This document shows, in pieces, positions 1 to 13,521 of a stretch of DNA of 64,000 nt. The translations under genes were made by a program, and so were the position numbers. Source of the stretch: Purpureocillium takamizusanense (lineage: Eukaryota > Ascomycota > Sordariomycetes > Hypocreales > Ophiocordycipitaceae); contig NC_063068.1 of assembly GCF_022605165.1 (NCBI RefSeq), positions 2,480,001 through 2,544,000 of the forward strand, given 5' to 3'. Under the pieces are notes generated by a model. That model searched no databases, was not told the origin of the DNA, and saw nothing but the letters and a program-made list of their open reading frames with translations. The number at the start of each line of letters is the position of its first letter. Position 1 is the stretch's first letter.

Positions 1-1
1 G

Positions 2-835
2 AGACGGAAACTCGGCAAACGCATCCTGAAGGCGGTTCAGCCATATCTCGAAACGGCCTTGCGAGTCGAGTCTGAAATCTCGAACAAGCCGTTTGAAGCC
101 CTGCAAAAGGAGCTCGAGGGCTTAATCGATGCAAGCCTTGACGCTGGCCGGGCCGCCACCGGGGCCGGGGTGGAGAAGCTTGAGGCTGACGAGGACACCA
201 TCATGGTGGACGCGCCGGACTCTTCTGAAATCACAGTCAAGAGTTCTTTTAACAACGATGACATGCTGCAAGATGCCGACGCCGACGCCGACGCCGACAC
301 CATGGACACGGCCGAGGACGCCCAGGAGAATGGTGACAACATCGAGGTTAACACATCCGGCTTCAGTAAGGAGGTAGACAAGGCAGAATCGTCACCTCGA
401 AAAAGCAAGCGCAGCGTCATCATGACGAGCATTGAATCGTCCGAGACACCTCCGGACAGCACTGGATTCGTCCCTGCGGCTGGCCCAGATCAGACCGGGC
501 CGCCTACGCCGCCGCAGTCCAACGGTAGCTTCGGTAAGGAGCCAGCTGACCCGCTGGTCGAGGGCGGCGTTCTATGGTACCTTAAATCAATGAAGCCTGA
601 AGGCACGTCCATCCTAGGAGAGCACTGGGCGGCCGGTCGAGACGCGGTGCGCATGCTTAGTGAGGATCTTACGGACCTCGACGACGAAGAGCTTAAGGGG
701 CTCGGACGCGATGTCGATGATTCCGTTACGGCTGCCGTGCTGGATGCCGAGGCCGCATCGTCTGCCGTTGCGATAAAGAGCAAGGCCAATGCGAATAAGA
801 CACGGAAGCGGAGGACGTCTGGCAGGAGACGATGA
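2..835 (+). CDS. 3' part of a probable NTO1-like PHD-finger chromatin protein (5'-truncated by window edge)
   Basis: An open frame runs in from the left edge (frame 2) to the stop at 833-835, so only the last 277 residues are visible and the start lies outside. The segment begins with a basic helical stretch (KLGKRILKAVQPYLETAL), passes through an acidic low-complexity part with four Asp-Ala repeats (near 277-300), and has a compact conserved-looking block at about residues 185-235 (GGVLWYLKSMKPEGTSIL, then SEDLTDLDDEELKGLG). It ends in a very basic Lys/Arg tail resembling a nuclear localisation signal. The block resembles what I recall of the C-terminus of fungal NTO1, the PHD-finger subunit of the NuA3 histone acetyltransferase. 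That identification is from memory, and the diagnostic PHD fingers would lie upstream of the window. It could be another chromatin-associated protein. Confidence 0.5.
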   Translation, partial: RRKLGKRILKAVQPYLETALRVESEISNKPFEALQKELEGLIDASLDAGRAATGAGVEKLEADEDTIMVDAPDSSEITVKSSFNNDDMLQDADADADADTMDTAEDAQENGDNIEVNTSGFSKEVDKAESSPRKSKRSVIMTSIESSETPPDSTGFVPAAGPDQTGPPTPPQSNGSFGKEPADPLVEGGVLWYLKSMKPEGTSILGEHWAAGRDAVRMLSEDLTDLDDEELKGLGRDVDDSVTAAVLDAEAASSAVAIKSKANANKTRKRRTSGRRR

Positions 836-3800
836 TGCTTTCGCCGCACAATTGTACTACTACTGGAGGGTTTTTGTTTTTGTGGCTGGGCCCACCTTGG
901 GACGGCCGGAGGAGGTGTGCTCTTTTTGGGATGATTGCGCGATTGTCGCTCACGTGGTCACGAGCTTTGGCGTTCAAGGGGATCATATTTCGGGTGTCAT
1001 GAGGGTATCTGCTGCGGCCCCCGAATTGGTCGCGATGGTTGACTGGCGTTTTTTCTTCGTCCTTGCTTTCGGAGACCTGAGAGCTAAGCGCGTGGCTTTA
1101 GCTGGGGCCCGGAGGTATTTTGGGCGTGGGTGGGAGGGAGACGGCCGTGAATGCTATATATACATCCATAGCTGTAGAGGGCCGGTCTGTAGAGACTATT
1201 GACCGAGACACTTTGTACGAGATCTATACGCCGAATCGCTGTCTGTTGAGCCCGTGAACAGCCGTGCTTCGCACAGCGTCCCAAATGCCATAACGTCATG
1301 GAAACACTGTCTTGGATAGGACGTAGAAGCGGGAGTCTCCTGTCGACACTGGTCCGCAAGGGCCGGGGCAGGGCCGTCTTTGCCGACGGGGGTGGGCGGA
1401 ACCCCTTGGAAGCGCCTGCTGTCGCCCCTTCTATAAAAAGATTGCAAGAAAGTTCCTCTCGGGATCCCGGGATGGCGGGACGCGCGGCGGGCACTCGACG
1501 ACGACCAGACGGCAAGGCGTGAGCTGTGGTGATGGTGTGCTCCGCGCTCGACCAGGCGAACTCTGTTCCGGTGCAGAGAAGGCAGCAGCAGAAGGAGGTG
1601 GTGGGTGAGTGGGTGGGTGGCTGCGGATTGAGTGCCGGCAGAGGGGCAACGAACGCGCCCCCCGGCCGGCCGGCCAGTGGAGCGGGGAGTTTATACCTGG
1701 TTGGGCGGGCTACCCAAGTTATTATCATGGTGACGCCGACGACGCCGCACCGTCCCTGGGGGCTGCTGGACGGGGCGGAAATTTCTGGCGGGCGAGCGAG
1801 CTCAGCTGCGGACATTGTACAAGTAGAAGAGACGCCACCGATATGCGTATGTATTCGTATATGCTACGTACGTACTGTACCTGGTATGTAATGGTGTCGT
1901 TGGTTCGCCCGGCCGTTTGCTTGTGGGACAGGCGGGCGGGCGGTGTCGGGCTGTTGTTGGGCGGGGGGGCATTGCAGCAATGGAGCGTTGAAGCGGCGCC
2001 CGGGCGAGCACTTTCGTCATCATCATCATCGCCGACGTCAAATCATCGGCATGGACAGGCGATGACATCCGCGAAAGAGCCTGTCGATGGCGGCGACTGG
2101 GGAGGGGGGGTTATATGCAGCAAGGGGAAACAGTACTCAAAACGTACTGTTTGTCCTTGCCAACTAGTGCCTCACCTCTGCTTGGACCCTGACTTCAGTC
2201 AGGGCCCGGCAGACGACTACTAGCTCTGGGCTGTCTGTCCCCTGCATCAGTTCTGTCAGTCTGACGTGTAGTTGTTGAAGCGGAGACGCAAGCGCCGGTT
2301 CGCCGACGACGAGCAGGACGGCCCGTCGCCGATGCAGCCAGCTGTTGGATCCCCACGCATATCGCAGATCGGAGCGAGATGTTGATCGAGCCTACGAAAT
2401 GCCTACTATGGTATGTGTGAGGGGCGGGCGGTTTCAGCTACAAGCTCAGCAATAGAGCACGAGTTGCGTCTCCTTGAGGCCACGATGACTCTGGTGGCAA
2501 AGTATAACACACACACACACACTCATGTCGGACCACATCCATCCGTGGCGCGCCTCTCTAGTATCCGCTCTCTGCTTCTCTCGGCAATCAGTAGATCGAG
2601 ATGGGGTACTGTTTGTTGAATGCAAAGTGCGTCGCCGAGGGGCCCGCCGGTCGGCGCGAAAGGAGAGGGGAGAAAGGAGGATAGAGAGAGAAAAGGGGGG
2701 GGGATGCCACGGCCGGACCAGGGGTGGACTCGGCGCGAAAGCCGACCGCTCCAGGTACGTACGGCGCTACGAAAGCGCGAAGGGAAAGTCGAGTGAGAAA
2801 AGAAAATGGAAAAGGCAAGACGCCGCGGCGTGGGGCCTCGATTGGACTGGACTGGACAGTACAGTATGACTGGGTGGTGTCTGGATGGAGGGATGAGGCT
2901 GAGCTTGGAGGGGAGGGAGTGGGAGGAGAAACCTTAGGAAGGGGACCTAGGGCGGGGAGGGGACCGAAATGCAGCGGCGCACAAGGCGGCAGACCAGGCT
3001 CGTACGTCCGTCCGTCTGTAGCGAGGTAGGCTCGCAGGTATACTGTACGTTTGGAAAGAAGCGCCGTGGTGCTGTTGCAGCCAGCGCCGCGGCGGCGCCT
3101 TGCGGCAGAGTGACGACGAATCGGGGCCCGGACGCGTCGCACAAAAGGGCGCCTGTCCATTCCGTTCCGCCCCATGATGGGAGCGTGTGGAGAGAACGCG
3201 AAAGAGCGAGAGCAGAGCAAACTGCTACTACTAGATACTTTATGAGAGAGAGAGAGAGCCCACCGCCTAGGCAGGCACGTAGGTGGTGGTGCGTGGTGTG
3301 GTGTGGTGTGGTGTGGTGTGGTGTCGTATGGGCGTGTGGCCCCAATGCATCGCATCGCATCGCATCGCATCGCGTCGCATGGGCACCGCATGGCACCACA
3401 CCGCATCGCGCCGCATGGCACCGCATCCTGGAACCCGGACGACGGGACACGAGGTTCGAGATTCGAGGTTCGAGGTGCCGGCCGACGCTTGCGAAATGTG
3501 CGGTCGGGCATGGATTGGTGGAGGGGAGGAGGAGGAGGAGGCGCATGTTGCCGCGACGGGATGGGAGGGACGTATGCTAGATGGAGCGAGGGAGTGGAGG
3601 GGGAAGAGAGAGTCTTGCAGGCTACTTCGCGGAGTGGAGGTTCGAAAGCTCTCTTCCGCGTCTACCGTGTCGACAGTCGTCGGCTCATGCTTCTTTATTT
3701 ATTTTTTTTCCTCTTCTCTTTGCGGGTGCACTTCGGCCGTGGTGGTCCTGCCCGTGGTGGTGATCGATGGTGGTGGTCGTTGTGGTGGTGGTGTTGCGGG

Positions 3801-4250
3801 CACGCCTCAAAACTGCTTGCTGTGGAGAGCTTGAAGTGCTAGGCGGCCGATGCATTACTAGAAGGTACATAAGGTATAGTAGTTGTCATCGTATGGGAGT
3901 TCTTGATACTGCTTGGTAGGTAATCATGTTGCCCTCGCTCGTTTCGCTACCAACCTCTAGAAGCAGACCCTTTCGGTAGGAGTGGCTTCCACTAGGTTAG
4001 TAGGTACCTACAGTATATGCATGAGGTCCCGTCGGTCCATCGCCCGACAGCAGCCTGGAGCTGTGCTGCAAGTGAGGCGGGGCACCCATCCGCCGTTGGC
4101 TCCAGGGCTCCAGGGCTCTCCTCCCCCGCCCCGTTCCCTCCACTGTGCCGCTGCACCAGCAACCGGCTGCCCGCCTTGGGGGGGGGGCGGCTTGCAACAG
4201 GTCGAGTCTAGGGGCGAGACGACTGGAAGCTGGAGCCACCCGAGCTCAAA
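836..4250. other. Gene-free intergenic DNA with simple repeats
   Basis: No reading frame here has recognisable protein features. The longer open frames are GC-rich, overlap one another on both strands and read as Arg/Pro/Ser/Gly-rich low complexity. Contents include a CA tract at 2506-2523, a GA tract near 3244-3258, a pentanucleotide array at 3292-3430, and scattered GTAC-centred motifs such as the palindrome TAGGTACCTA at 4001-4010. TATA-like strings at 1155-1162 and 1430-1438 have no gene downstream that I can support. Confidence 0.6.
3292..3430. repeat. Pentanucleotide microsatellite pair (GTGTG then GCATC units)
   Basis: About 3292-3324 is a run of GGTGT units. After a short spacer, about 3347-3378 is a run of CGCAT units that decays into degenerate CGCATGGCAC copies up to about 3430. 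The two arrays have different units and lie back to back in intergenic DNA. Confidence 0.8.
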
Positions 4251-6949
<2,699 letters not shown>

Positions 6950-7645
6950 AGAAAGCGTCATGCGAACCTGATTGTGTCTCTAGGTTCGGAAGGCGATAAA
7001 GCGCCCAGCACACCACCCTCCAATTCTGCCGGACGACCACCACGCCATGCGACGGGGGGCGTCCCGCCGTCGTCGCTGGGTATCAACTTTTGTCTCTCTC
7101 TCACACACACACACTCTCACTCTCTACGACGCTCTTCGTGTCTCTGTACTCTCTGCGCTCGCCTCGCGCCGTTACCGGGACCAGGTCCGGCAGCGAGCAT
7201 CCCAGGTTGGGTCGGTTGTGCCTCCGAGGGGGGGCACGTGCATGCGGTGTCGGGGCGCGTCACTGTTGTCTCGATATAGCGTGTGCCTCTTTGTCGGCGG
7301 GATGATGGGCTCAGGTCGTCTCTAATGCTCATATGCGAACTTGATCACGACAAACGGCTGTTTCTTAGCTCACAGATAAAAATTCAGACATTCATCACCA
7401 AGCATGCCATAACTGCAGCTCGAAGGGGTAGGTGAAAAGGCCGCCTGAGTGACAATGTTTATGCGCTGGTCCGCCATATACCGGGGTTGCGAGCAGTTTG
7501 TAATAGCAGATGGTGGAGTCCGCTCCGCAGCATCCATGAAGCAGTCGCACGCACTGTCGAAAACTTTGCCGGACTATTCGCCCCTGGGCTATATTGCAAA
7601 GGTGGGGGATACGCCGTGCGACTCGGCCAGCCTAGTCTCGCCTCT
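6950..7645. other. Convergent 3' region between the PP1 and Rdx-like genes
   Basis: This is the shared downstream space of two genes that point at each other. It holds a TC/CA-rich simple tract at about 7091-7124 and ordinary AT-richer stretches likely to contain both 3'UTRs. No frame here has recognisable protein features. Confidence 0.6.
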
Positions 7646-8465
7646 TTACGGCGCGCAGTCCTCGCACTTTTGCGCAGATGCCGCGACCGGCATCGTGCCA
7701 GTTCCGACCTGCGTCCCATCCCTAGTCCCAGTCTCAGTCCCAGTCTCAGTCGTAGCCGTAGCCGCCGCCGTGGGTGGGCCGTGGTGCCGGTCCACGTGCC
7801 CGAGGTCCCTCCCGGGCTCGATGACGTCCCGCACGCGGCGCTTGAGCTCCTTTGTCTCGGGGAAGCCGCCGTCGACCTTGCGGTCCCAGAGGACGGTGCT
7901 CATGGCGGCGGCGCCGTCGCTGCCGCCGGGGAAGGTACCGGCAGTGGTAGTAGTGGCAGTAGTGCTGGTGATGTTGGTGTTGGTGACAGCGGCATGGTCC
8001 TCGTCGCCGGCCACGGCGCTGCCGCTTTGTTGTTGGTGGACGATGGTGACGACAAAGGTGCCGCCCGTGGAGGGCTGCAGGGCGACTTCGCCTAGGGATA
8101 GGCCAAACGTGGAGAGTAGCTCTTGGGCGTACTGTTATTATGTGTGAATGGCACATATTAGCGGAAAAGATGGGTAAGACTTTTATCCCCACACACTCGT
8201 CCGCTTGGTGGACGGCGTCGTCGTCGTCTCTGTCGCAGGTGGGAAGAAGAGGAGGAGGAGCAGGGGGGGGGGGAGAATGCTCACGTAGGCGGCGCGAAGC
8301 ATCCATTTGCACTGCGTGCAGAACTGAATCGTCACCCGCGGTAGTAGCAGCGGGATCGCCGACGGGGACGGCGGAGGGGAGCTCGTCATTGTCGTCGTCC
8401 TTGTCTCGTCCTGCTTCTGCTGCTGCTGCCGTTGCGGTTGCTGCCGCTCTGCCGCGCCCACAGCA

Positions 8466-8505
<40 letters not shown>

Positions 8506-8536
8506 TGTCGTCGGAAACGCTGCCGACATTCGCCAT
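7646..8536 (-). CDS. Rdx (SelW/SelT/SelH-related) family thioredoxin-fold protein with CxxC
   Basis: Two exons on the minus strand, 8536-8285 and 8131-7646, with a 153-bp intron, give 245 residues. The core follows the Rdx pattern: PRVTIQFCTQCKW with the redox pair Cys73-x-x-Cys76, RAAY|YAQELLSTF across the splice junction, a GGTF strand, and VLWDRK followed by GGFPETKELKRRVRD. Animal relatives often carry selenocysteine at this site; here both positions are cysteine. The physiological substrate is not established for fungal members. Before the core lies a tract of 14 alanines encoded by GCN repeats, followed by a Gln-rich stretch. A second in-frame ATG at codon 50 (8389) lies just before the fold and may be the real start. 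After the core are unusual insertions: a Thr-rich loop and a repetitive Thr-Glu-Gly segment. Confidence 0.87.
8461..8505. repeat. GGC/GCC trinucleotide repeat encoding poly-alanine
   Basis: A nearly pure GGC run on the plus strand encodes the 14-residue alanine tract near the annotated N-terminus of the Rdx-like protein. It becomes 5'UTR if the downstream ATG at 8389 is used. Such a tract is likely to vary in length between strains. Confidence 0.8.
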
Positions 8537-10099
8537 GGTCGTCGTTGGTTATATCCTGTGCCTCGCCCTGCGCTATCTGCGACGTGTGAGTAGAGGCAGG
8601 CTTTCTTCCTTCTTTTCTCTTGGTTTTTTGTTTTGTTTTGGCTCTCTCTTTCTCTACGTAGATGGTTGGTTGATGGCGTCACCCAGTCTCGGGGCCGTAT
8701 CGTGTTTCCTTTCACTGACTCGTTCTCTTTGTGCGTGTGTCTCTTTGTCGAATGCTTGTACAGTGCCTGATGCGCCAAATAAGCTTGCGTGACGTTGTGC
8801 GCGTGGGAATGCGAGGTCGGTGGGGGAGGATGGGTAGTGGCGGTTGGTGACAGACAGACAGTCAATGAGACAGAGAGAGAGAGCTAATACCAACGTTACT
8901 GCCCACACCTACGCACACGGCGTTCATTTATTAGGTGCAGGCTTGCTTGCCAGGTACTCGATCCACTTATTCTAGTGTCACTTCACTACTACGACAAGAC
9001 GACGAGCAACATTCGCCCTACAAGGAGGCCGACAATGAAAGACGGGAACCATTTTCATGGGGTCGTCGCCTGCCGCTATGGCAGATCTCATGCCCTCTCA
9101 CTTTACTCTTATGCCATCACCCACACCCGCCGCGGGACGAAACTCAAGCAGCCGAGGAACGACACTCGCGAAGCCTTGCATGCGTGGTTCGACTGCCTGC
9201 CTACGACAAGCATATATTGACATACTTCGTACGCATGTACAAAGCACGCATAGCCCGACAGTCGCTCAAAGGCCGCTCAAAGGCCGCTCAAAGGCCTTGG
9301 CGTCAGCCACACCAGTCTCATGGGGCGTCATCGAGGTGCCCCCCCCCCCCCCGACCGTGGGAAGCCAGCGCCGACGCAACACTCATCGTCAGTTGAAAGT
9401 CTCATCACTCACCCAGCGAGCCGCGGCAGTTGATCTGAGCATGCATGATATTACCCTATTCATCATCCTCGCTGCGATACCAAATGCCCACGCTGCACCA
9501 AACGACTACACTGGTACATGACCATCTCGAGGTAAAATAGAAAAGGCACAGCATACCAAGCAAGAGAGCTGCAAAGAAAAAAAAGACAACATAGAAGACG
9601 GTGAGAAAAGGGAATTAATACATGCTGAATAGCGGGCTCTCCTGCATAACTTTTCCCGTTCAGCCGTTGGTCTCCTCTCGGGTCGCCTCATCTTCCCACT
9701 CGCTCCCCAGGCCAAGGCGAAGGACGGGCGAGAGATCCGAGAGTTGGCCGGGGACACAGGTCAGGAATTTGCGGCAAACGCCGCCCGTTTGCTGCTCTTC
9801 AGTAGACCTGCTATCCCATCCCATCCCTGGCAATCAAGAGGCGCCGATTCGGGGGTATCTTCTCGCGCCTCGTCCAGACGGGGTTCAGTGCCAGGTCATG
9901 CCTCCAGTGCCATGTCGATTTAAATGCTGCCCATAATAAGGGCCTTTTGAAATGCTACGCGCTGGGTGGCGCGAGCCAAAGCACCAAAACGACCGGCGCC
10001 CTCTTCGTCCCGATCGCTGGCGAGAAATCCATCATAACTCTCGTTGAGGGTTTTCATCGTGGTTGCTGTTCGTGTTCACCACCACTTCAGACTACTGCT
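8537..10099. other. Gene-free region between two minus-strand genes
   Basis: It should contain the promoter of the Rdx-like gene next to 8537 and the 3'UTR of the G-gamma gene next to 10099. It also holds three tandem copies of an 11-bp unit (GCTCAAAGGCC) at about 9269-9301 and a 14-C run at 9339-9352. No frame shows recognisable features. Confidence 0.6.
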
Positions 10100-10451
10100 T
10101 TACATGACCACACAGCAACCGCCCGATTGTTGAGGGGCATATGGATCCTCGCCCTTGGGTACGGCGCCCCAGACGGATGGAACCATGTAGTCCCTCGTGC
10201 CGTTGCAGTAGGCAATGATGCTGCAGAGCCACATCTGTCAGCTGTGTTCGAGGGGCTGGCAGGGTCTGCCACAGAAGAATTGGGCCATACCTCTTGGCCG
10301 CAGTGCTGACGGGAATGCGTTCGCGTTCGAGGTCCTCGCGAAGACGATTGTTGAGCTCCGTCAACCGCCGCAGCTTCAGGTCGGCCATTGACTGCTTATT
10401 CTTCTTGATCTGCGACGGGTCGCCAACGTCACGCGACGTGTACTGCGGCAT
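10100..10451 (-). CDS. Heterotrimeric G-protein gamma subunit
   Basis: Two exons, 10451-10291 and 10220-10100, with a 70-bp intron, encode 93 residues, the normal size for fungal G gamma. The protein starts MPQYTSRDVGDPSQ, has a coiled-coil core (LKLRRLTELNNRLREDLERERI) that would pair with G beta, and ends GGCCVVM. The last four residues form a CAAX box (Cys90) for prenylation, and the preceding Cys89 is a likely palmitoylation site, so the protein should sit at the inner face of the plasma membrane. With G beta it signals in mating, conidiation and nutrient sensing. The upstream in-frame extension to 10784 is Arg/Ser/Pro-rich and judged to be 5'UTR. A possible 5'UTR intron donor lies at 10992. 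Confidence 0.96.
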
Positions 10452-12888
10452 GCTGGGCGATGGGAGATTGCGACGTTGGGAGCGGAGCGAGAGGAAGGGA
10501 GCGGTGGCGATGGCTGCCCGAACACCACGATGAGGTGTCGTCGGCAGAGCAGACTGAAGCAGTGCCGATTGAGTGCTCGTAAAAGTCGCGACGGAAAGCT
10601 GTGGGCGTCGGCAGAAGTTAGCAAAGCTGCATGGTTTGATCGAGGCAGCAGCGGAAGCAGCGGGGACGTGGCGGCTGGGCCAGCAGCGACTGCGATGAGG
10701 TGGCGGAGAGGATGTAATGCCCGTCGACGGGGTCGGCACGGACGGGCATGCGACGCCGGAATTGTCGTTGGGCAAGAGTTGCACGCTCGTGCGTGATCTG
10801 GCGACGGGCTCATTGGTTCGCTCTCCTATTCCGCTCTTGTGCGCTCAATTGGCTGCGTCGTCCGCCCGCGTCGTCCCCTCCCCCTTTTGCCTCGCGGGCT
10901 GCGGCGGCGGGCGGTCACAGCGCGACATGGACCTCGGGCCGCACGGATGCGGCCATGGAAAACGATGATGGAATGAACGCAATCGAACTTACCGGACGCC
11001 TCTGGCCGTGGTGAAATCGGTGCCGTAGTGTAGTTGCAGCTGCTTTGCACAGAGCGCGACAAAGGGGACGTGGGTGAGAGAAGGAAATGAGGCGGCGGGA
11101 CGTGGAGGAATTGGCAGCGAGCGGAGGCGTGTGGTTGGCTAGGCTCGGCTAAAGCTGTCAGCCAGATTTGACCGCAAAGGATGGATGGGGAAAGTGCTGG
11201 GCGGGAGGGACCAGGCGCTCTTGGGGGGGCGAGCGCGCCCTGGTCGGGCGGTGATGGGCAGATGGAAGGTCTAGGTACGTACCTTTTTCTAGTGGTGGTG
11301 CTGGGTCGCCCACCCCGGGAATCCTGGGGCTTGCTTGCTTGCTTGCTTGCTTGCCTCCATTGGCATCAAGTTCCAAAGCACATGCGACAACAGCAATCAG
11401 AGAGACTCTGCTGCGCTCTGGCTTGACACCTACCTTAGGTACAGGACGAGACGGCTTATTGGCTCTTTTCGAGCGTCGCTTGCCTGCCTGCGATCTGCAG
11501 GTCGGGCCATGCGCCGTTTGCCGGGCTGACTCAGCCCTCTGCGTCTGGATATTTGCGCGGGAAGGCGGTCGGTCAAACGGGAACTCCTGGCTGTCATCAA
11601 CGCCCAACGAACAACAGCCACCTCAGCCACGAGTAAAGTTAGTATCTTGATGGCCAAGAAACCCGCCCGAGGTGCCAACCGTGGACTGCCCCGTCGCCGA
11701 CCGTGGCATCATCAAACCCTGACGCAGCGCCCGCGAGCCTGCTACGTACTAACTGTGCCCACCTTAGTACTTACTACCTTATTAGTACCCAGGTGATGCT
11801 GAAAGGAGCGCCGCCCCGCAATCCCGCCGCCCAGCCAGTGCCCCGTGAGAGTGGGTGTCCCCCGCTGCTCTGGAAATTGGGGCGGGCGTGTTGCCTGCCC
11901 AGGTGATGATGTTGTGCCACCCACGCGCTGCATCGGCGTCTAGAAGTGGACATGCTTACGCCCAGCATCGAACGAGATCTTCCTCGTGATCATATAATAC
12001 CAGCTGCTTCGTGCGTGGCCACTCATCTACCTGTCCCAACGGCAATAGCCTAGCCTACAGTATACGTATTTGTCCCGGTGGTCCGCACATCTAGTACGAC
12101 TCGCTTGAGAAGCTGCGGTACATGAAACAGGAAGCAGAATGATATTCACATCACTGAATGCAAACACGAGTGCTCTACAGGCACGCACTATCTACGCCGT
12201 ACCTATCGGGGCGTCTCTCATGTTTACTTGTGCTTCAATGGGTACCTTGACGCATCATACCAACTGTGATTAGGCCCGCTGCCATAGGTGAGGCACCCCG
12301 CGATGTCACACCTGTTATTTTTGCCCCAGAGGCGCAGTTGTGCTGGGAGCTACCTATGCGCCGTCTGCTCGTGCAAATACCTACCAAGGTACGTACGAGG
12401 GCTATCTATCGTACCCAGTTCAGCTCATCAGTTCGGATTGTACCCCATAGCGAGCCTGCCTGCGTCCACAGATTCATTGCAACGCAAGCGCAACATAATC
12501 ACTTGCCTCATGTCCAGCCTACAATACGTATGAAGTAGCTAACGTACTTCGTACGTGTCGGCTGTCGCCGCTCAGCCCACCCACCTTGTGTGCTTCGAGG
12601 TCTCAGATCTCCCAAGCATGCCCATCGCGACAACGAGTCCTGTTCCGACAAATACTTTGGCCTCATCTTGTTACAGGGATGCTTGAGCGCCATGATATCC
12701 GGCGACACATCATCTTGGAGCCTTGACCACAAGCCTACGCCTGGCCTTTTTCGTCTGCGATTATTGGACTTCACGTCATTTTGTCAGAAAGCATCCAGGT
12801 CGCAGGCCAGACTGTATACTCACCAAGATATCAAAGTCATCACTTTTTGTATATAAAATTTGTCTGCTGTGGGTGGCTTCCCTCCGGT
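10452..12888. other. G-gamma leader and promoter, then gene-free DNA up to the Hub1-like 3' end
   Basis: Near the G-gamma start this should be leader. A good donor, GTAAGT read on the minus strand at 10992-10987, with several downstream acceptors suggests a 5'UTR intron. Further out are a TTGC tandem tract at about 11329-11354 and GTAC-centred motifs near 11273-11281, 11448-11456, 11764-11796 and 12385-12400. No frame has recognisable protein features. Confidence 0.5.
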
Positions 12889-13521
12889 TCAGTCTCCTGT
12901 GTCGACTTCGAGGTCTAGCTGAACCCCGTTCGAGATACCGTAGTCGTCCAGCGTGAGTATATCCTTGAACGGGCGTTCGCCTTGTCGGCGCAGCATGATT
13001 TGGTTCGCCTCTCGACCGATGCGAGCTGCCACCATGAGCTTGAACTGGCCAATAGTGTCGGATGGCAGACATGGAATCGCAGTCTTTGATCCCAGTCGGT
13101 CGTTGACGTGAACGATGATCATTTCCTGGCCTGGCGCAATCGGAGCCGCGCCGGACTTTTTGTCCTTCTTGTCCTTCCTTTCCCTCTTGCTCTTATCCCC
13201 ATCCTTGTCCTTGGTCCCCCCATCGCCTCGTCTTGGCGGGGAACGCAAGCGTTCTCGGTCTCTGCCTGCCTCGTCTCGACTCCGTGCCGTCTCGCGGTTG
13301 CGGTCGCGATCCCGCGCCCTCTCACCGTCCTGGTTCCGCTCTCGATCTCGGTTAGGCGAGCGATCTCGATAGTCTCGACGTCGGCCGGAGTCGTGCCGCG
13401 AGGGCCCATCATCCCGCGGCTTTGAGCTGTCCTTCCACCTGAAGCCCTTGCTACCTCGTGGGACCTTTCGCGGTGGCGAACGGGAGCGCGACCGCGACCG
13501 ATTTGCCGCACTATCTGCCAT
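12889..13521 (-). CDS. Hub1/UBL5-type ubiquitin-like protein with an N-terminal RS-like extension
   Basis: This is a single exon of 210 residues. The last 78 residues (133-210) match the Hub1/UBL5 fold: an NDRLG turn, the SDTIGQFK helix, the FKD segment, and the LDDYGISNGVQLDLE end. Hub1 binds splicing factors such as Snu66 and Prp38 non-covalently and affects use of weak 5' splice sites. Classical Hub1 is only about 73 residues. Here residues 1-130 are dominated by Arg-Ser, Arg-Asp and Arg-Glu dipeptides typical of SR-like nuclear-speckle proteins, with a Lys/Asp-rich linker. The chain ends in an acidic TGD and lacks the Tyr-Tyr near the end of classical Hub1. The ATG at 13521 was chosen because upstream in-frame sequence loses the RS character. 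The fold assignment is firm; the function is inferred. Confidence 0.85.
   Translation of the reverse strand: MADSAANRSRSRSRSPPRKVPRGSKGFRWKDSSKPRDDGPSRHDSGRRRDYRDRSPNRDRERNQDGERARDRDRNRETARSRDEAGRDRERLRSPPRRGDGGTKDKDGDKSKRERKDKKDKKSGAAPIAPGQEMIIVHVNDRLGSKTAIPCLPSDTIGQFKLMVAARIGREANQIMLRRQGERPFKDILTLDDYGISNGVQLDLEVDTGD

Noticed and set aside
1084..1815. 243-codon minus-strand open frame
   Set aside because: Low complexity, no motif, and embedded in a region with equal open frames on the opposite strand.
2588..3842. Several long overlapping open frames on both strands
   Set aside because: They arise from stop-poor GC-rich simple repeats (GGTGT and CGCAT units). The translations are His/Arg/Ser repeats with no domain, and sense and antisense frames mirror each other.
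10452..10784. N-terminal extension of the G-gamma reading frame
   Set aside because: G-gamma proteins of this type begin MPQY; the upstream residues are Arg/Ser/Pro noise, so they are treated as leader.
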